From assembly GCA_039602395.1 (NCBI GenBank), contig JBCNJP010000017.1, forward strand, positions 91,524,182-91,588,181: a stretch of DNA of 64,000 nt, given 5' to 3'. This DNA is from Deinandra increscens subsp. villosa (lineage: Eukaryota > Streptophyta > Magnoliopsida > Asterales > Asteraceae). Made by a program: the position numbers and the translations under genes. The notes beneath the pieces were generated by a model, which made no database searches, had not been told where the DNA came from, and saw only the letters and a list, made by a program, of their open reading frames with translations. How positions within the stretch are numbered: position 1 is the stretch's first letter; every line of letters starts with the position of its first letter. Positions 22,431 to 34,821 of the stretch are shown piece by piece.

Positions 22431-24187
22431 ATGAGAAACTCTAATATGTTCCTTATAAAAATCGTTGGTGCTTTGGTGACCGACAAACTTCTTTCTTGAT
22501 GGTGGCTTGGTTAACGGGGGGTAAGGTATATGATGGTTTCTTTTAGGTTTTGGTTTTAGCAAGTTATACAATTTTTTTCTGTTTGGCTGTGATGTTTTGT
22601 CCAGGGTGTGGCGTTTGCGCAACTGTGGGTGGATCTGAGTCAGACCTTGTTATGAATTTTCCAGATTAAGGTTTATGATTGTTGCAGATGACGGTCACAT
22701 ATGTGATGACTTTGTTAAGATTGTGATGATTTACATTTCCTCTTTTTGGATGTGGTGTCTGTGGTGACAGTTTGTCATGGACGTTTAGTTTCTTGCAACT
22801 ATTTCCCGGATCTTAGCCTGCTATTTGATATGACCTCTTAAGGCTTTGATGATATAAGAGTTTTAGGATTCCATTCATGATATTGGTTAGGTCTAAGCCT
22901 CGCATAGAAATCTTTCACTATACATTTATAATCTTCTGGAAATGGGTTATTGGAGAAAGTTAGGATTTTGTGTATAAAACATAATTATGATCTTCATGCT
23001 TGATATAGTGATTCAAGTTCTATTCTTTTTGAGTTAGAGCGGAAACTCTTATGGGTGGATGCTTTAACTTGCTTTGAAGTGTACAGAAGATGAATGAAAC
23101 AGAAAACCTTAATGAGAGATGTAGTTAAAGAATGGAAAGATGTATATGCTAGTCTCAGTTCCTTGTATTATTATATAACCCATGTATCAGGCCCAAAATT
23201 CTTTTTAAATTAAAAAAAAGCTTCTTATTTGAATGAAAATCTAGTTTATAGAATTATACTTTACTCATAATTTCTGTCACATCTAAACTATGAAAACATA
23301 TTCATGCATTTCTTTACTCCTATTAGGCTTCATTTTCATCTATGTTTAACTCTTAATGACTAACAGTGACAAACAAAACCCGCCTTGTACCACAATCAAA
23401 ACTTACACCGACCTATAGAAACCAAGACCGTTAGATGGATGGAGAGGAGATGGGTAAGGGCTAAAGCGTTTTTGTTGACGTGATGATAAATTCATTTTAT
23501 CTCTAAGATATTTTAAGATGATATTTTTGTAAAATCGCTTTCTAAAAATTTAAAAAATGTTGCTTTTAAAAACTCGTGTTTGTAAAGTAATTTTAAGTAG
23601 CTATTTAAAAAATATATTAATTTAAAAAATAATAATAATGTTATAATGTTGAAGATGATATCTGAAATCCTATGTGGACAGAGTTTGGATAAATATATAC
23701 AATTTTGGATTTATTTTCATTGGAAATATTCTCAAAATTGAATAAATAATGAGGTAAGAAAAAAAAAGGTAGGAAAAATATGACCTTATAATGAGTATTG
23801 AATCATATTTATGATCAATAAATAAACCCTAATAAATGTATCCGAAATATGTAAAAAAACACATAATTCAACAGTTGCTTGGAGAGCAAGAAACAAAAAA
23901 AAAACATTGAATAATGCTTGGGAATCAAGAGAGCATCAAGAAGCAAGCAAACAACACTCTTCAATGAAGATTTTCTTGAAATTTCGCATTAATACTCGAG
24001 AACTATTTGTAAACAAAAAATCAAGAACTGTTTGTAAACAAAAATCTAGGGTGCAGTTTATAGATTTTCACTCTATACCCGTTTGCTTGATCTAGCTAGC
24101 GAAGCTCTAGGAGGTCTTTTTTATTCTTTCTATCGATGGGTTATAGTATGTGTAGTAGTTGCTCATAAAATCCATAAAAACACTCAT
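22431..24187. other. Spacer downstream of the dehydratase gene, block B
   Basis: Matches 10921-13815 but lacks the ~1.04-kb segment; the junction filler is about 23188-23215. No credible gene. Confidence 0.5.
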
Positions 24188-27100
24188 CTATGCGCTTGTA
24201 TCTACTGGGTAGCAACCAAGAACACGAAGAAAACAAGAAAACTCCTGCAAGAATTGTGTAGAAGTAAGAAAAATGTTAGATTTGCATTATAATCATTTAC
24301 TCGAATGCTGCCATTTGTTCAAGGAGAGACTGAGCAGTATGCTAATCTTTTGCAAGAAAACGACCACTTTTAACTTTTTAGAGTCAAATATACTTCTCGG
24401 ACACAAATTGTAACTTACAATTTTCTGATTTCTGATCAACGAAATGCTTTTATTACAAATATTTATATAGATTTATACGTAGTACTGGGAGAAATATATC
24501 AGGAACGAGTATAGATCTTACCGATTTAAAGGTTTAAGGGTACCTCATTTGACCCGTAAGAAGTCAAACAAAGATTATCTTAAAAAATCAATGTAGAAGA
24601 AATAACTATGAACACCAACCTGTAGATGACCGAGAGCATACTGCGCACGAGGCTCTGCCATTGAAGCTTCAAAATCAATGTAGAAGAAATAGTCAAAATA
24701 CCTGTGATGATCAAGTCAAACGTTAAAGAATTAGTTAGCAAGAATTGAAGTCAACAGGAGAAAAGAACACAACATGAAAGTCAACAATCCTAAGATGAAA
24801 CTCACTTCACACTCCCCTTGTTGCTTCCATCGACGATTCTAAGTGGGCGATTTCTTTGCGGCCGGCTCTCAATCTATAAACCAATTTGGGAATTTTGAAA
24901 AAAAAAGTTGAATGTTGACTTTTTAGTCAAAGAAATTTGTAAAAAAGATGTTACCTTGGATAAATTGATGTCCCTGAGAGCAAAAACTGCTAAAGCTTTA
25001 AACAGTACTCTCGGACCTTCTTCTAATGTAAAGACAATGCTCGTCTTTGATACAAAAAAATAAAATATAAAATAATCATTAATACGCTTAAAAAATGCAA
25101 TGGGGCCTTAAAAGCCACCTGCCTTGGTGGGACCACGATTTACACATGTCCCACCAGTTAGCAGTATATTGGTGGGCCTCGTGAGTTTTCCCTAACAGGT
25201 TCTTATGGTCACCAAAAGAAAAAGGAATGCACGATTCTTTACCTTATGGGGTTTGTCGGTTCCTGGGATTACGGGTTCCCTAGCTAGAATTAGAAAGCGA
25301 GTGACGTTATCTAAACCGTCCTACCAAAACTAAGCGCGTGATCAAATGGAACAACTAACAATCATGAAAGCGGCTTATGAATATTACGAAGAAACAAATA
25401 AGATACCTGAATTTTCTTTGAGAGAATATGGAGACCATATGTTTCTGCTGCTCGAGAACTGGCAATCGCTCCAGTGTCCCTTATGCCTTTAGTGGCTACA
25501 ATCTGTTGCAAATCTTAAACTTAATAAAAAAACAGATTAAAAAGATAGAAAAAACCAAATAATGATTGAACAGATTCCCAGAGTTACCTTAGCTGCACCA
25601 GCAGTATCTTCAGTATTAACTGTAACAACATTCAATTCATTCACCATCATCTTGCATTGATCAAGCGCCTATCAACTTAACACTTTAACTAACTTCATTC
25701 GAATTACCATAATAAGTCAAAACATAAAGAACTACGATATTACCCTCTCGTATATCTCGGTTGGCATGCTTTTATAGACATCAATCTATCTTAGAATTTA
25801 ATCCGTGTTATAGAACTGAACATGTAATAACCGGTTTCTGATATTTGGATTTATTGAATATCACATAATTGGTGGGCTATACGAACCTGAGGGTGGCTTA
25901 AAACCGACTTTAAATCTTCCTTTCGTACGCCGGGTAATCCCAAAAGGCAGTGATCAACAATGAGTTGCACTTCTCCTACAATATGCAGCCTATGACGAAG
26001 AAATAAATCATAATTTTTGTGAACACTTCCAGCTACAGAGTTCTCGATTTGGAGTATGGCTTTGTCTACTAACCACAACTCAACTGCCTGCAAATCCAAA
26101 CAGCATTAAGCATTGCAAACTAAAATAAAAGAGGAATGTCGCGTAAGAAAAAACACAACATGGAAAATATATAGAATACCTTAAAGACAGTTTCAAATTC
26201 TTCACATGGAACTGTCTCACATTTTGGATATGCTTTAAGAGCAGCAGCCTCACTATACGCTCCGGGTGCACCCTATATGGTTCAAAAGATTTACTGTAAG
26301 AATCATAACCACCATGATGGATAATTGGATATGCAGATCATCGAACCACACAAATGTTGGAGGAAATCACGAAAGTGGTCAGTTGTTTTAAATAGTTTGT
26401 TATACTTTTACGGTCAAGCCAGGAGAATTTCACGCATACTGACATGAGATATGCGAATATGTCGTCTGAACCCTATATATTTTCATTCTATATGCAAATA
26501 ATAATGATAATAGTAATAATAATACGTACATGAATAATGATTAACAATGAATACACGAATCTATATATGAATGACCATACATATGGGAATCTATGGTGTC
26601 CCGTGTCACATTAATTTAAGTGATTGCTAACGAGGAAAAGTTTGATACGCGAGCAAAAGTAGATACGCGCCTCTGCGGCGCGTGTCTCGAGGACAAATTA
26701 ATTAGTGATATGTTTCTTACTTGGTTATATAGGTATAACACACTAAAGGAAATGACTGTTTTCATAAATTTCTCTAACTATTAAGAGAAGTACCTTGTAA
26801 GCGACACGAACTTTTGAACCGTCACTATTAGAAGAGACAAGATCTGTTAAGGATAAAGGTTCTGCAGTAAACAAAACATGTATGGTTAGGTTCTAAATAA
26901 ATATTTTGGACAATAACATCTTCATTTTCACACTTATGAAAACCCTAAATGTAGAATGCAAGAACATCATCCAAAATTAATATAGATTTATTCAAAATTT
27001 GACACAAAAAATTTTAAATTCTATATACAGTACTAGTTATGGAGGTCAAAATATAAAGTTATATCTCAATAAAACTAGAATATATTAAAAAAGACAAACA

Positions 27101-27849
27101 CATGTATAGAATCTGATGGCAACATCAGACTGGATGGAAAAAAAAATCAAATTTTTTTTTTTTGCTCCAAAAGAGCTGCATTTCTTCTTTTTTGATGCCC
27201 AACCTAGTACATTACAAAGATAGAAACCAATCTAACAACAATTTCCTGTCTTGTTTGATTACAGCTATCAAACATTCTTTAAAAGGATTTGATCCCAAAT
27301 CAATCTTGAAATTCTAACCACCCTTTTCTCACAGAAAGCAAAAAGTGTAGTTTTACTTTAAAATGAATGGATTAACAAGTAAAACCCTAACAGAAATGCA
27401 ATTGACTTGATCCTGCTTATATATGCTTGTGGGACAACTTAAGTTTCAGACATTTTGATGCACAATTCAAGATAATTATCATAATAAAAATAAAACCCCT
27501 AAAAGAAAACAAAAAACCCTAGAACTTTTATCAATTGTAACCGAGTCAACTCACTTGGTAAATAACACAAATCTTTATGAAAGTTGGTGATCTGGGAATC
27601 ATCAAATCTCCCATCTCCTGAATTTGAATCCAAATCAGAAGGTTTCAAAGGCTTGTCATCTTCCAATTGAGGTTTACTTTGACCCAAATTTGCACTCAAA
27701 CAACCCCATTTCTTCAATGTAGCAGCATTAATCCTAAAATCACCACTGAACCAATAAATTCTGTTCTTGTTTTGAAGAAGATGAGAGATACCCCATTTAG
27801 AATGAGGGTGATTTGCAGGAAAACAAATTGGTACAACGTTGGAAGACAT
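24188..27849 (-). CDS. ADT: Arogenate/prephenate dehydratase, 11 exons, copy B
   Basis: Same enzyme and exon plan as the gene at 13816-17495. Exons: 27555-27849, 26794-26861, 26180-26272, 25887-26087, 25588-25668, 25407-25502, 25243-25320, 24955-25044, 24806-24873, 24620-24701, 24188-24244. Every exon has the same length as in copy A, all splice sites are kept and the 402-codon frame is open. Differences noticed are mostly synonymous. Amino-acid changes seen: Cys to Tyr and Ser to Cys in exon 1, and Arg to Gly in exon 10 (ALRHLQ to ALGHLQ, in the ACT domain). The divergent QIENSVAGS motif is shared. With such similarity the two copies are either very recent duplicates or two alleles of one gene. 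Confidence 0.9.
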
Positions 27850-27905
27850 TAATTTTTGTATCAATTTTCAAGATTTTGAAGATCGTCATATGTTGGTCTG
27901 TTTGG

Positions 27906-27913
27906 TTTATATA
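27906..27913 (-). promoter_or_regulatory. TATA box of dehydratase copy B
   Basis: Same CTATATAAACC element and spacing to the ATG as copy A. The 14-bp upstream insertion of copy A is absent. Confidence 0.6.
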
Positions 27914-28473
27914 GATAGAGGTGGGGGTTTAAAGGACATTGTCACCTGGAGCCAACAAGACTATATCCTCGTGTTTTTGCAACCAACTGGTTTCATAACC
28001 GTAATCGTTTCTTTCCTTTATTATTTTTTTTCTATTTCTCTTGAGATGGTTTGACTTTTGACCGGGCCTTTTATTACCCAAGGGGAAAATTAAGAAAGAA
28101 ACCATTGACCCTTGACCACTAAGAATTTCAAAATAGCTATTGCAGCGAATGCCAGCAGCTAACGACTCCCGAATGAAATGTTTCAATTTTACTATTTTAA
28201 TTTTTTTTAACTAGTTAAACACCTTAATATATTTTTTATTAATAATTTATTTTTGGTTATCTTTCTAAAAAAATTAAATACGTAGGACTTCATAATTTTT
28301 TTTTCTAAACATGTTAACCTAAGTTTCATTAAAAACGGAGTTGCATTTTAAAATCAATTAGGTCCCGTAACCAAATTTCTATAATTCTTAAAAAGTTAAC
28401 GAAAGTTGTAGAGAATATAAATTGATTGGTTAAATTATTCATAAAAAGTAAGAGTTTAAATAAATAGAATTCT
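27914..28473. other. Upstream region of dehydratase copy B
   Basis: AT-rich, no ORF; counterpart of 17560-18154 with small indels. Confidence 0.4.
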
Positions 28474-30482
28474 TTAGGGTGGGCAGTGTAACCTCGGGTA
28501 CCACTCCCCTCTATGTGGGTAATTTTTCCGGTAGTATAACCCGAAAGTAACCAAGATAATTTGAGAGAATTTGATGGGCTTTTTTATTTGAACTACCTTA
28601 ACTATCCTAAGGGCATCATACTCCCTTAAAACTACCCTAAGACTACCCGCAACGGTAAGAATAGCCATTCCTAAGGGCTGCTCAGTCACCATGCCACATT
28701 AGCTTTACTTCAGTCCTTTCTACAAACAGTTTTTTGCCTCAACAATGTCCTTCCCACAAACTTATTTTTATTTCCACATCACAATTTCTTTTATATTTTT
28801 ATAAAATAAATTAATTCTTATATAACTAATTTAGTTAAAAAAACTAATAAAAAAGTAATGAATAATTTAAAACTTTCATAAATTAAAACCTAAATGACAA
28901 CAAAATTTGTGTCTGCACCTGCCATAAAATAAATTAACGTTTTTTAATAAAATAATATAAATACCCTTAAATAAACATAATGAATTATAGTCAATTAATT
29001 ATAAAGTTCAAATAAATTGAACAAAATCAATTAAATATGTCACCTTTCTTAAATTAAAATAAAAAAAAGGATAGATTTTAATTGTTTTGTATATTACCGT
29101 TGGAAAAGAAGAAAAAGACAAAGAATTTAAGTAGGTTTATTTTATATTAACTTAATTTTAGATTTTTAAATTATATGTATAACCAGCTTATATATCATTT
29201 AATTTAAGCTTTTGTTAAAATAAATTGAATAAAGTTGAATGTGGAACCCACCCATTTTAAGTAGGTTTATTTTATATTAACTTAATTTTAGATTTTTAAA
29301 TTATATATATAACCAGCTTACCTAAACATGCTCTTAGCTTATGTGGATTAGCCCTTCATAAGAGCATTATTGTGGGTTCTGACTGGGCTCAAGCCCTTGG
29401 GCCATAGCCCTTGGCTACGGGCAACTGAAAATGAGATGGTGGTGGAACCACTTATATTCTTTTCCCTTCTTTTCTTTTTAACAAATGTTTTATTTGTATT
29501 TTCTTTTCTTTTTTATTTTTTATCAAATGGTTACCAAATATATACTACTAAATAATTTTAGTTTCTTTTTAAAATTTATTTTTCTTTCCAACGGATCATA
29601 TTTTTGTTTTTTATCAAATTATTTTTTTCTTAAATTTAATATTTTTTTCCTTTCTTTCAAATGAAAATGTCTTTTTTTTTTCTTTTTCTTTTACCTTTTT
29701 CTTTTTACTTTTTTTGAGGAAAAAAACGGTTACAATTTAAATATAATATATTTTATAATAATTTTAATTTATTTCTTATTTACTTGATAAAGTACTTCAT
29801 TGTAAATAATTAAATAATAAAGTACAGCACACAATCTTTTTTCTAACAGACTATATTTTAACAAATGCTATATTTTAATAACGACTATACTCTAACATCG
29901 GCTATATTCTAACAACGACTATAGTCAAACGGTCAATATAATTAAAATTGTTTTTATCTCTATTTATTTATTTAAGTTCAAAAATAATTAATTTATAAAA
30001 TAATTATATCATTGTATAAATAAAATGATTTAATATTAGATAAAACTATATTATGATAAAAATAATTAATGTATGGGATAAAAGAAATGGTGATGTGGAA
30101 ATAAAGAGAAGTTTGTGGGAAGGGCATTGTTGGGGCCAAAAACTGTTTGTGGGAAGGGCTTGAGAAAAACTGATGTGACATGATGACTGAACAGCCCTTG
30201 GGAAGGGCTGCTCTAACCGTTGCGTATGATCTTAGCCTTTCAAAGCCCTTACCCAAGGGCTTCTTCCTAAAAGCTTCTTAAGGGCTTCAAGCCTCAATGG
30301 TGCCCCTCACAAGGGCTCTGTCACGTTGCTTTTGTGAGACTAAGGGCTTTGCCACATAAGCCCCGTTGTGGGTAGTCTAAGATAGTTTTCATTTAAAAAT
30401 CTTCTCTTTCATGTGGCATGGTTTGATTGGACAAAAAAAACTACCCTAAGGGTACTTGGAGGGGTACCCCCTCCCCCCCGCT
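28474..30482. mobile_element. Nested MITE complex, block B
   Basis: Same outer ends as in block A. Inside, a complete inner element has inverted arms at about 28647-28782 and 30091-30222 (AAGGGCTGCTCAGTCAC against its complement), with a shared CAACGGT/CCGTTG edge. A further insert begins at 29321 (GCCCTTGGGCCATAGCCC). No transposase is encoded, so these are non-autonomous. Superfamily not assigned because no clean TSD is visible. Confidence 0.55.
29126..29320. repeat. Two 65-bp direct repeats, block B
   Basis: Units at 29126-29190 and 29256-29320, counterparts of those in block A. The non-homologous inserts of the two blocks start immediately after the second unit. Confidence 0.8.
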
Positions 30483-32080
30483 GGTAAGAAAAAATAAAGA
30501 ATTATACAAACTTTAAAGAGTCTCGGTTTAAAAACAATATAGTATTAAAATTTCTAAAAGTATTTAAACTTATAAAATTTTACTGTAAAAATTAAATTGA
30601 CAAAATTTCTTCTTTAAAAGTTAAACTATTAAAAATATTATAACATTTTCCATTTTTAAACAATGGTCATGTAAAAAAATCAATTAAGTCTCGTAATGGA
30701 CTTTCTATAACTCTGAAAAATAAGAAAAGTTGAAGATAATATATAGATTGATTGGTTAAATATATTATAAAAAGACGAGTTTAGATAAATAGAGTTTTGT
30801 AGTTGAAAAAAGTGTAATCAGTTATAAAATTTTTAGAAGAGTTTTGATATTCTTCAAATAAAAGTAAAGATTGTGATAAATAATATAGAAATTTAAAAGA
30901 TATTAGTTAAAAAAAATAGATACGGAGTAAAACATAACGCTTTTAAAATAAAAGAATAGATTTGTTAAAAAAATAGATCCGAATAATTTTTTTTAAACAT
31001 AATGCTTTAAAAAAAATTTATATTTTTTTTAAACTAACACTCTTCAAAAGTTTATATAATTCCTTACACTTATCAAAATTATATATTTCAACACATCTTT
31101 TTATAATATTTTTGACTATTCAGTTTATACTTTCTCTACAGCTCTCGTAAGTTTTCTAAGAATTATTGAAAATCAGTTACTAGACTTAATTTATTTTTAA
31201 GAACAACTTTGTTTTATCATAAAACAACATTTTAAAATCATGAACTTAATTCAAATATTATTTATTCAAAAACATTTCAAATAATAAATTCTATGATAAA
31301 ATTAAGTATCACGAACATTAGAATGAAAGTGTAATATTTAAAAATACAACCCATTTACTTATGAATATAAAAGGTAAAATCTTAGAAATAGTTTTTAACT
31401 TGTAAAAAGCATTAAATTGTTTTTTATTACGTAAAATCATAAAGCAGTAAAAAAATCTAATATTATTTATTTAAAAATATGTTCAAATAATAAATTGTAA
31501 AATAAAATAAAATATCAAAAAGGTTAAATTAAATAATAATTAAGTTAAAAACTTAATAATGTTACGTCTTAAATATATTTTAAGTTCATTTAACCTGTTC
31601 AAAATTTATATTTAACTGAAAAGTTAAGAGAGAACATAGTAAAAATATAAGAAAAATTTTTACGTTTAAAAAGGAACTAAAAACATAAAACTTAAAAAAA
31701 ATTGATTATTTTACTACGTAAACTACAAAATATCATAAAATAACAAAAAACATTAAAATAAAGTAATTTAACATGTTAAAATTGCAACTTTAAGTTTGAA
31801 ACATAAACTATTAAAAAAATTGAAATAGTGGCGAATAGACCCCGTAATTGGAGAATAGGATTGGAGAATACCAACTTTTCGAATATTTTAATGAGATAAA
31901 TGGCGAATAGGGTTGGAAAAGATGGTTCAAATTGACGAGTGATTTTATAAAATGGAAAATGAATATATGAAATGGAGAATAGGTCTAGTAAAAAATACCA
32001 AAAAAAAACTGACATGTCTCAATGCTATTGGTCTGACATTTTGACAAATACTTAGTTAAAGACTATTTTGTTAATTCAAA
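30483..32080. other. AT-rich spacer, block B
   Basis: Counterpart of 19581-21180; no gene or RNA signal seen. Confidence 0.5.
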
Positions 32081-32520
32081 TTTGGTCAAAGGTCAATTTG
32101 ATGATTTTCCCTAATTTATATATATAACAAAAAGAATTGACAAGCATGTGTACTTCATCTGAACTAATAAGATTTATCCACTCCATAATTCTCACAAATA
32201 GTATTAAGCCACATATCTTAGCTGTGTGTGACACACATTACGTAAATCTGACGTGTGGCCGTCTCTTTATAACGGCTGTACAGTTGTAATAGCTTTTTCT
32301 TAAGCACATTTGCTCCAGCAGCATACATGTTTCATTTTTTTAATATACCGATCTCTCTTCAATCTCTACATATCTGGCATCTTCATCTTCTCTCTCTTTC
32401 TTTTATAAACCAGGGTTTACCCATGGTTTGTGATGCTCTTTACTCATTATTCAGACCCTTGGTGGTTCATCTTCCCTAATAAATTAGGGTTTCTATCAAA
32501 ACCTGCGCTTTTATGTGATG
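32081..32520 (+). promoter_or_regulatory. Promoter-and-leader-like sequence, block B, with short ORF
   Basis: Same TATA-like element (near 32264), CT-rich leader and ATG as in block A. The ORF starting at 32423 is 18 codons (MVCDALYSLFRPLVVHLP) and ends in TAA. Either a leader peptide/uORF or a non-coding transcript start; no gene assigned. Confidence 0.3.
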
Positions 32521-33063
32521 ATGGGTGGTATTTCGTATGTTGTCGTGGTTATCACTGATGTTGGCGGTGAGTTAGAATTGGTTCGGTCAGGACCATACCG
32601 TTTGTGATCTTTATGTCTTTTTCTCTACTCGCCGGTGACCCCATCTTCTTTGTGCATTCTGCTTTTTCTCCGATAGTCTTCGGTGTTGTTGATGGTGGTC
32701 ACCGGTGTTCGTGTTGCTCTCTGGATCTGGGCGGCCATTGATGATGATTTCATGATTTGACGACCACTTCTCTTTTGTTTCTTAAGGCTGTGATAGTGAC
32801 GGCGAAGATGATCCAGATCCGAGCTTGATGTTTTGGATGTGTTGATTTACTTATTGATCTGAACCTATTGGTTGTAAAAGGATGATCCTGATCGGAGTTA
32901 CGGGTATGGCTTTTGTGGCATGCGTATTCTTGATGTTTTGGCTGTGATGATTTACTTTTAGATGCCTATTAAGGAAATTTACGGTTTATAAGTTTCTTTC
33001 ATCAAATTTTTATTTTTGTTATGAACTTTTTCCTCAAATCTTAAGAACTTTTCTTGGGTCATG
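32521..33063. other. Single-copy sequence right of block B
   Basis: Moderate GC, with many GATG/GGTG words (for example near 32690-32770), but every frame has stops. May be intron or UTR of the transcript that starts near 32280; no function assigned. Confidence 0.3.
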
Positions 33064-33122
33064 TTAGGTACACCACGGTGTACCCAAGGTTAGGGTACAC
33101 CATGGTATAATTAAGGTATAAT

Positions 33123-33556
33123 CAATGTTTTAAAAACAGGTTTTTTAGTTGAACCGGATAACTTTCCGGAGCCGGTTCGACCGGTCGAACCGGTTAGACC
33201 GGGCGGTTGAACCGGTTAGGGGATTTATATCTATATTTTTATAAAAATGTTAATAAATTTGTACACCACAACGAAAAATAGTTAAAATACAATGATAATC
33301 CACTAAAAAATAATAGCAAATAGGTATTTCATAAGAATATATAAGTTTGAAACTTTAAAAAATAATAAAAAATAACAATAAATTAAAAAAATATTTTTTT
33401 TTTAAATTGTCAGAAAACCGGTTGAACCGGAAAAAAACGAAAAACCGCCCGGTTCAAAACGGTTCGGTTATGTCCAAAAAACCGGGGATTAAAAAACCGG
33501 TATGATGACCGGTTGGCGGTTGAACCGGACCGGTTGAACCGGTTTTTAAAACATTG
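33123..33556. mobile_element. AACCGG-rich MITE, first copy (434 bp)
   Basis: Perfect terminal inverted repeats CAATGTTTTAAAAAC and GTTTTTAAAACATTG. Both arms are packed with GGTTGAACCGG/CCGGTTCAACC words around an AT-rich centre. A relative lies at 51524-52004. The ORF at 33410-33640 is only a translation of the repeat. Confidence 0.75.
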
Positions 33557-34336
33557 GGTATAATAATAATAAGTGTAGTATCTTATGTACTTTGAGAATT
33601 GTGTTTTATAATTTGTCAAATCATTTGACTTTATTCTCATACTAGTTTATTCATAAATTTTTATAAAAAGAAAATTGTAATTTTATTAAAAATCTGTTTT
33701 AGAAATTTTTTTTTTTTAAATAACTCTTTTAAACAGTTTATAAAAACGTTTTCTATGTTTTTTTAATGTTTTTTTAAAACGTTTTAATTGTTTAATATTT
33801 TTGAATTATTTGAATCGATTTCTTTAACATATGTTTATTTTTGTAAATTTGTTTTTAATTCTTTGTAAAAGACAATAAAAGGTTTATATATGAAAGAAAA
33901 GTTGAAGAAATGTATATAAAAACTTTTTTTTATTTAAAAAGGAACATGACTAAAACTTTTAAACTCTAGCATTTTTAAAGAATTAAGATTTTTTTTAAAA
34001 TTGAAATTGTTCTATAAAGATGTTCCGTTTACCATAAAAGTTCTATAAACATGTTCTGTTAAAAAAAATATTTTTATAATCACTTCTTCAACTTTTCTTT
34101 TATATATAAACCTTTTTTTTTTGTCTTTTACGAAGTATAAAAAACACATTTTTCAAAATAAACGTGTGTTAAAGAAAACGATTTAAATAATTCAAAAATA
34201 TTAAACAATTAAAACATTAAAAATACGACGCAATCCAATATGAACGTAGAGGCTCCAACCCTACCTCCCCGGTTGATTTAGACCCGATGGGATTAACATA
34301 AATCTTGTTGTTGTTCCACATTAACGTAAATTATTT

Positions 34337-34417
34337 AAAATTTATTATTATTATTATTATTGTTGTTATTGTTATTATTATTATTATTATTGTTATTATT
34401 ATTATCATTTTTATATT
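34337..34417. repeat. (TTA)n microsatellite
   Basis: TTA/TTG trinucleotide run. A (TAA)n run follows at about 34601-34665, so the two can pair as an inverted repeat. Confidence 0.9.
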
Positions 34418-34600
34418 ATTATTATTTAGAAACCATACAAAAAGATACGACATATGTTATGAGTATGACTTTTATTTTGTTCATTCACGTATACGTACGT
34501 ACGCCTACATACCGGTATAAAATATAATCTTATAATATATGTGACGTAGTACGATACGGTCGCCGTTTCAAATTATAATAAAATAAATATAAAATATATG

Positions 34601-34665
34601 GTTATAATAACAATAATAATAACAATAATAATAATATTAATAATAATAATAATAATAATTGTTAG
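34601..34665. repeat. (TAA)n microsatellite
   Basis: TAA/CAA trinucleotide run, complementary to the TTA run upstream. Confidence 0.9.
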
Positions 34666-34821
34666 GTAATTATAATAATATAACAATTAAATATTATTTA
34701 TATAGTAATCATTGTTAGACACATCACTCTATGCTAATCATTATTAGGTACACTATTAAATGCTAATCATTGTTAGGTACACCATGGTGTACACAAGTTA
34801 GATACACCATGGTGTTCCTAA

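Larger units (their letters stand above)
22053..32437. repeat. Block B of the long direct duplication
   Basis: Collinear with 10542-21552. Homology begins at its very first base after the gap and ends at 32437, the point matching the last base of block A; beyond 32437 the sequence is single-copy in this window. Confidence 0.9.
33064..34821. mobile_element. TIR element with palindromic ends
   Basis: Both ends contain two copies of TACACCAYGGTGTA palindromes. The left end (TTAGGTACACCACGGTG, 33064-33106) is the inverted counterpart of the right end (about 34770-34821). No transposase ORF. It contains a second MITE (33123-33556) and TTA/TAA microsatellites. Near its right end the unit GCTAATCATTRTTAGGTAC is repeated about three times (34708-34785). 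Superfamily unknown. Confidence 0.55.

Noticed and set aside
33410..33640. 76-codon ORF on the minus strand
   Set aside because: Lies in the AACCGG-rich MITE arm; repeat-derived.
34305..34520. ORF with poly-Ile/Val run; likewise 36456-36659 with an (IY)n run
   Set aside because: Translations of TTA and TA microsatellites.
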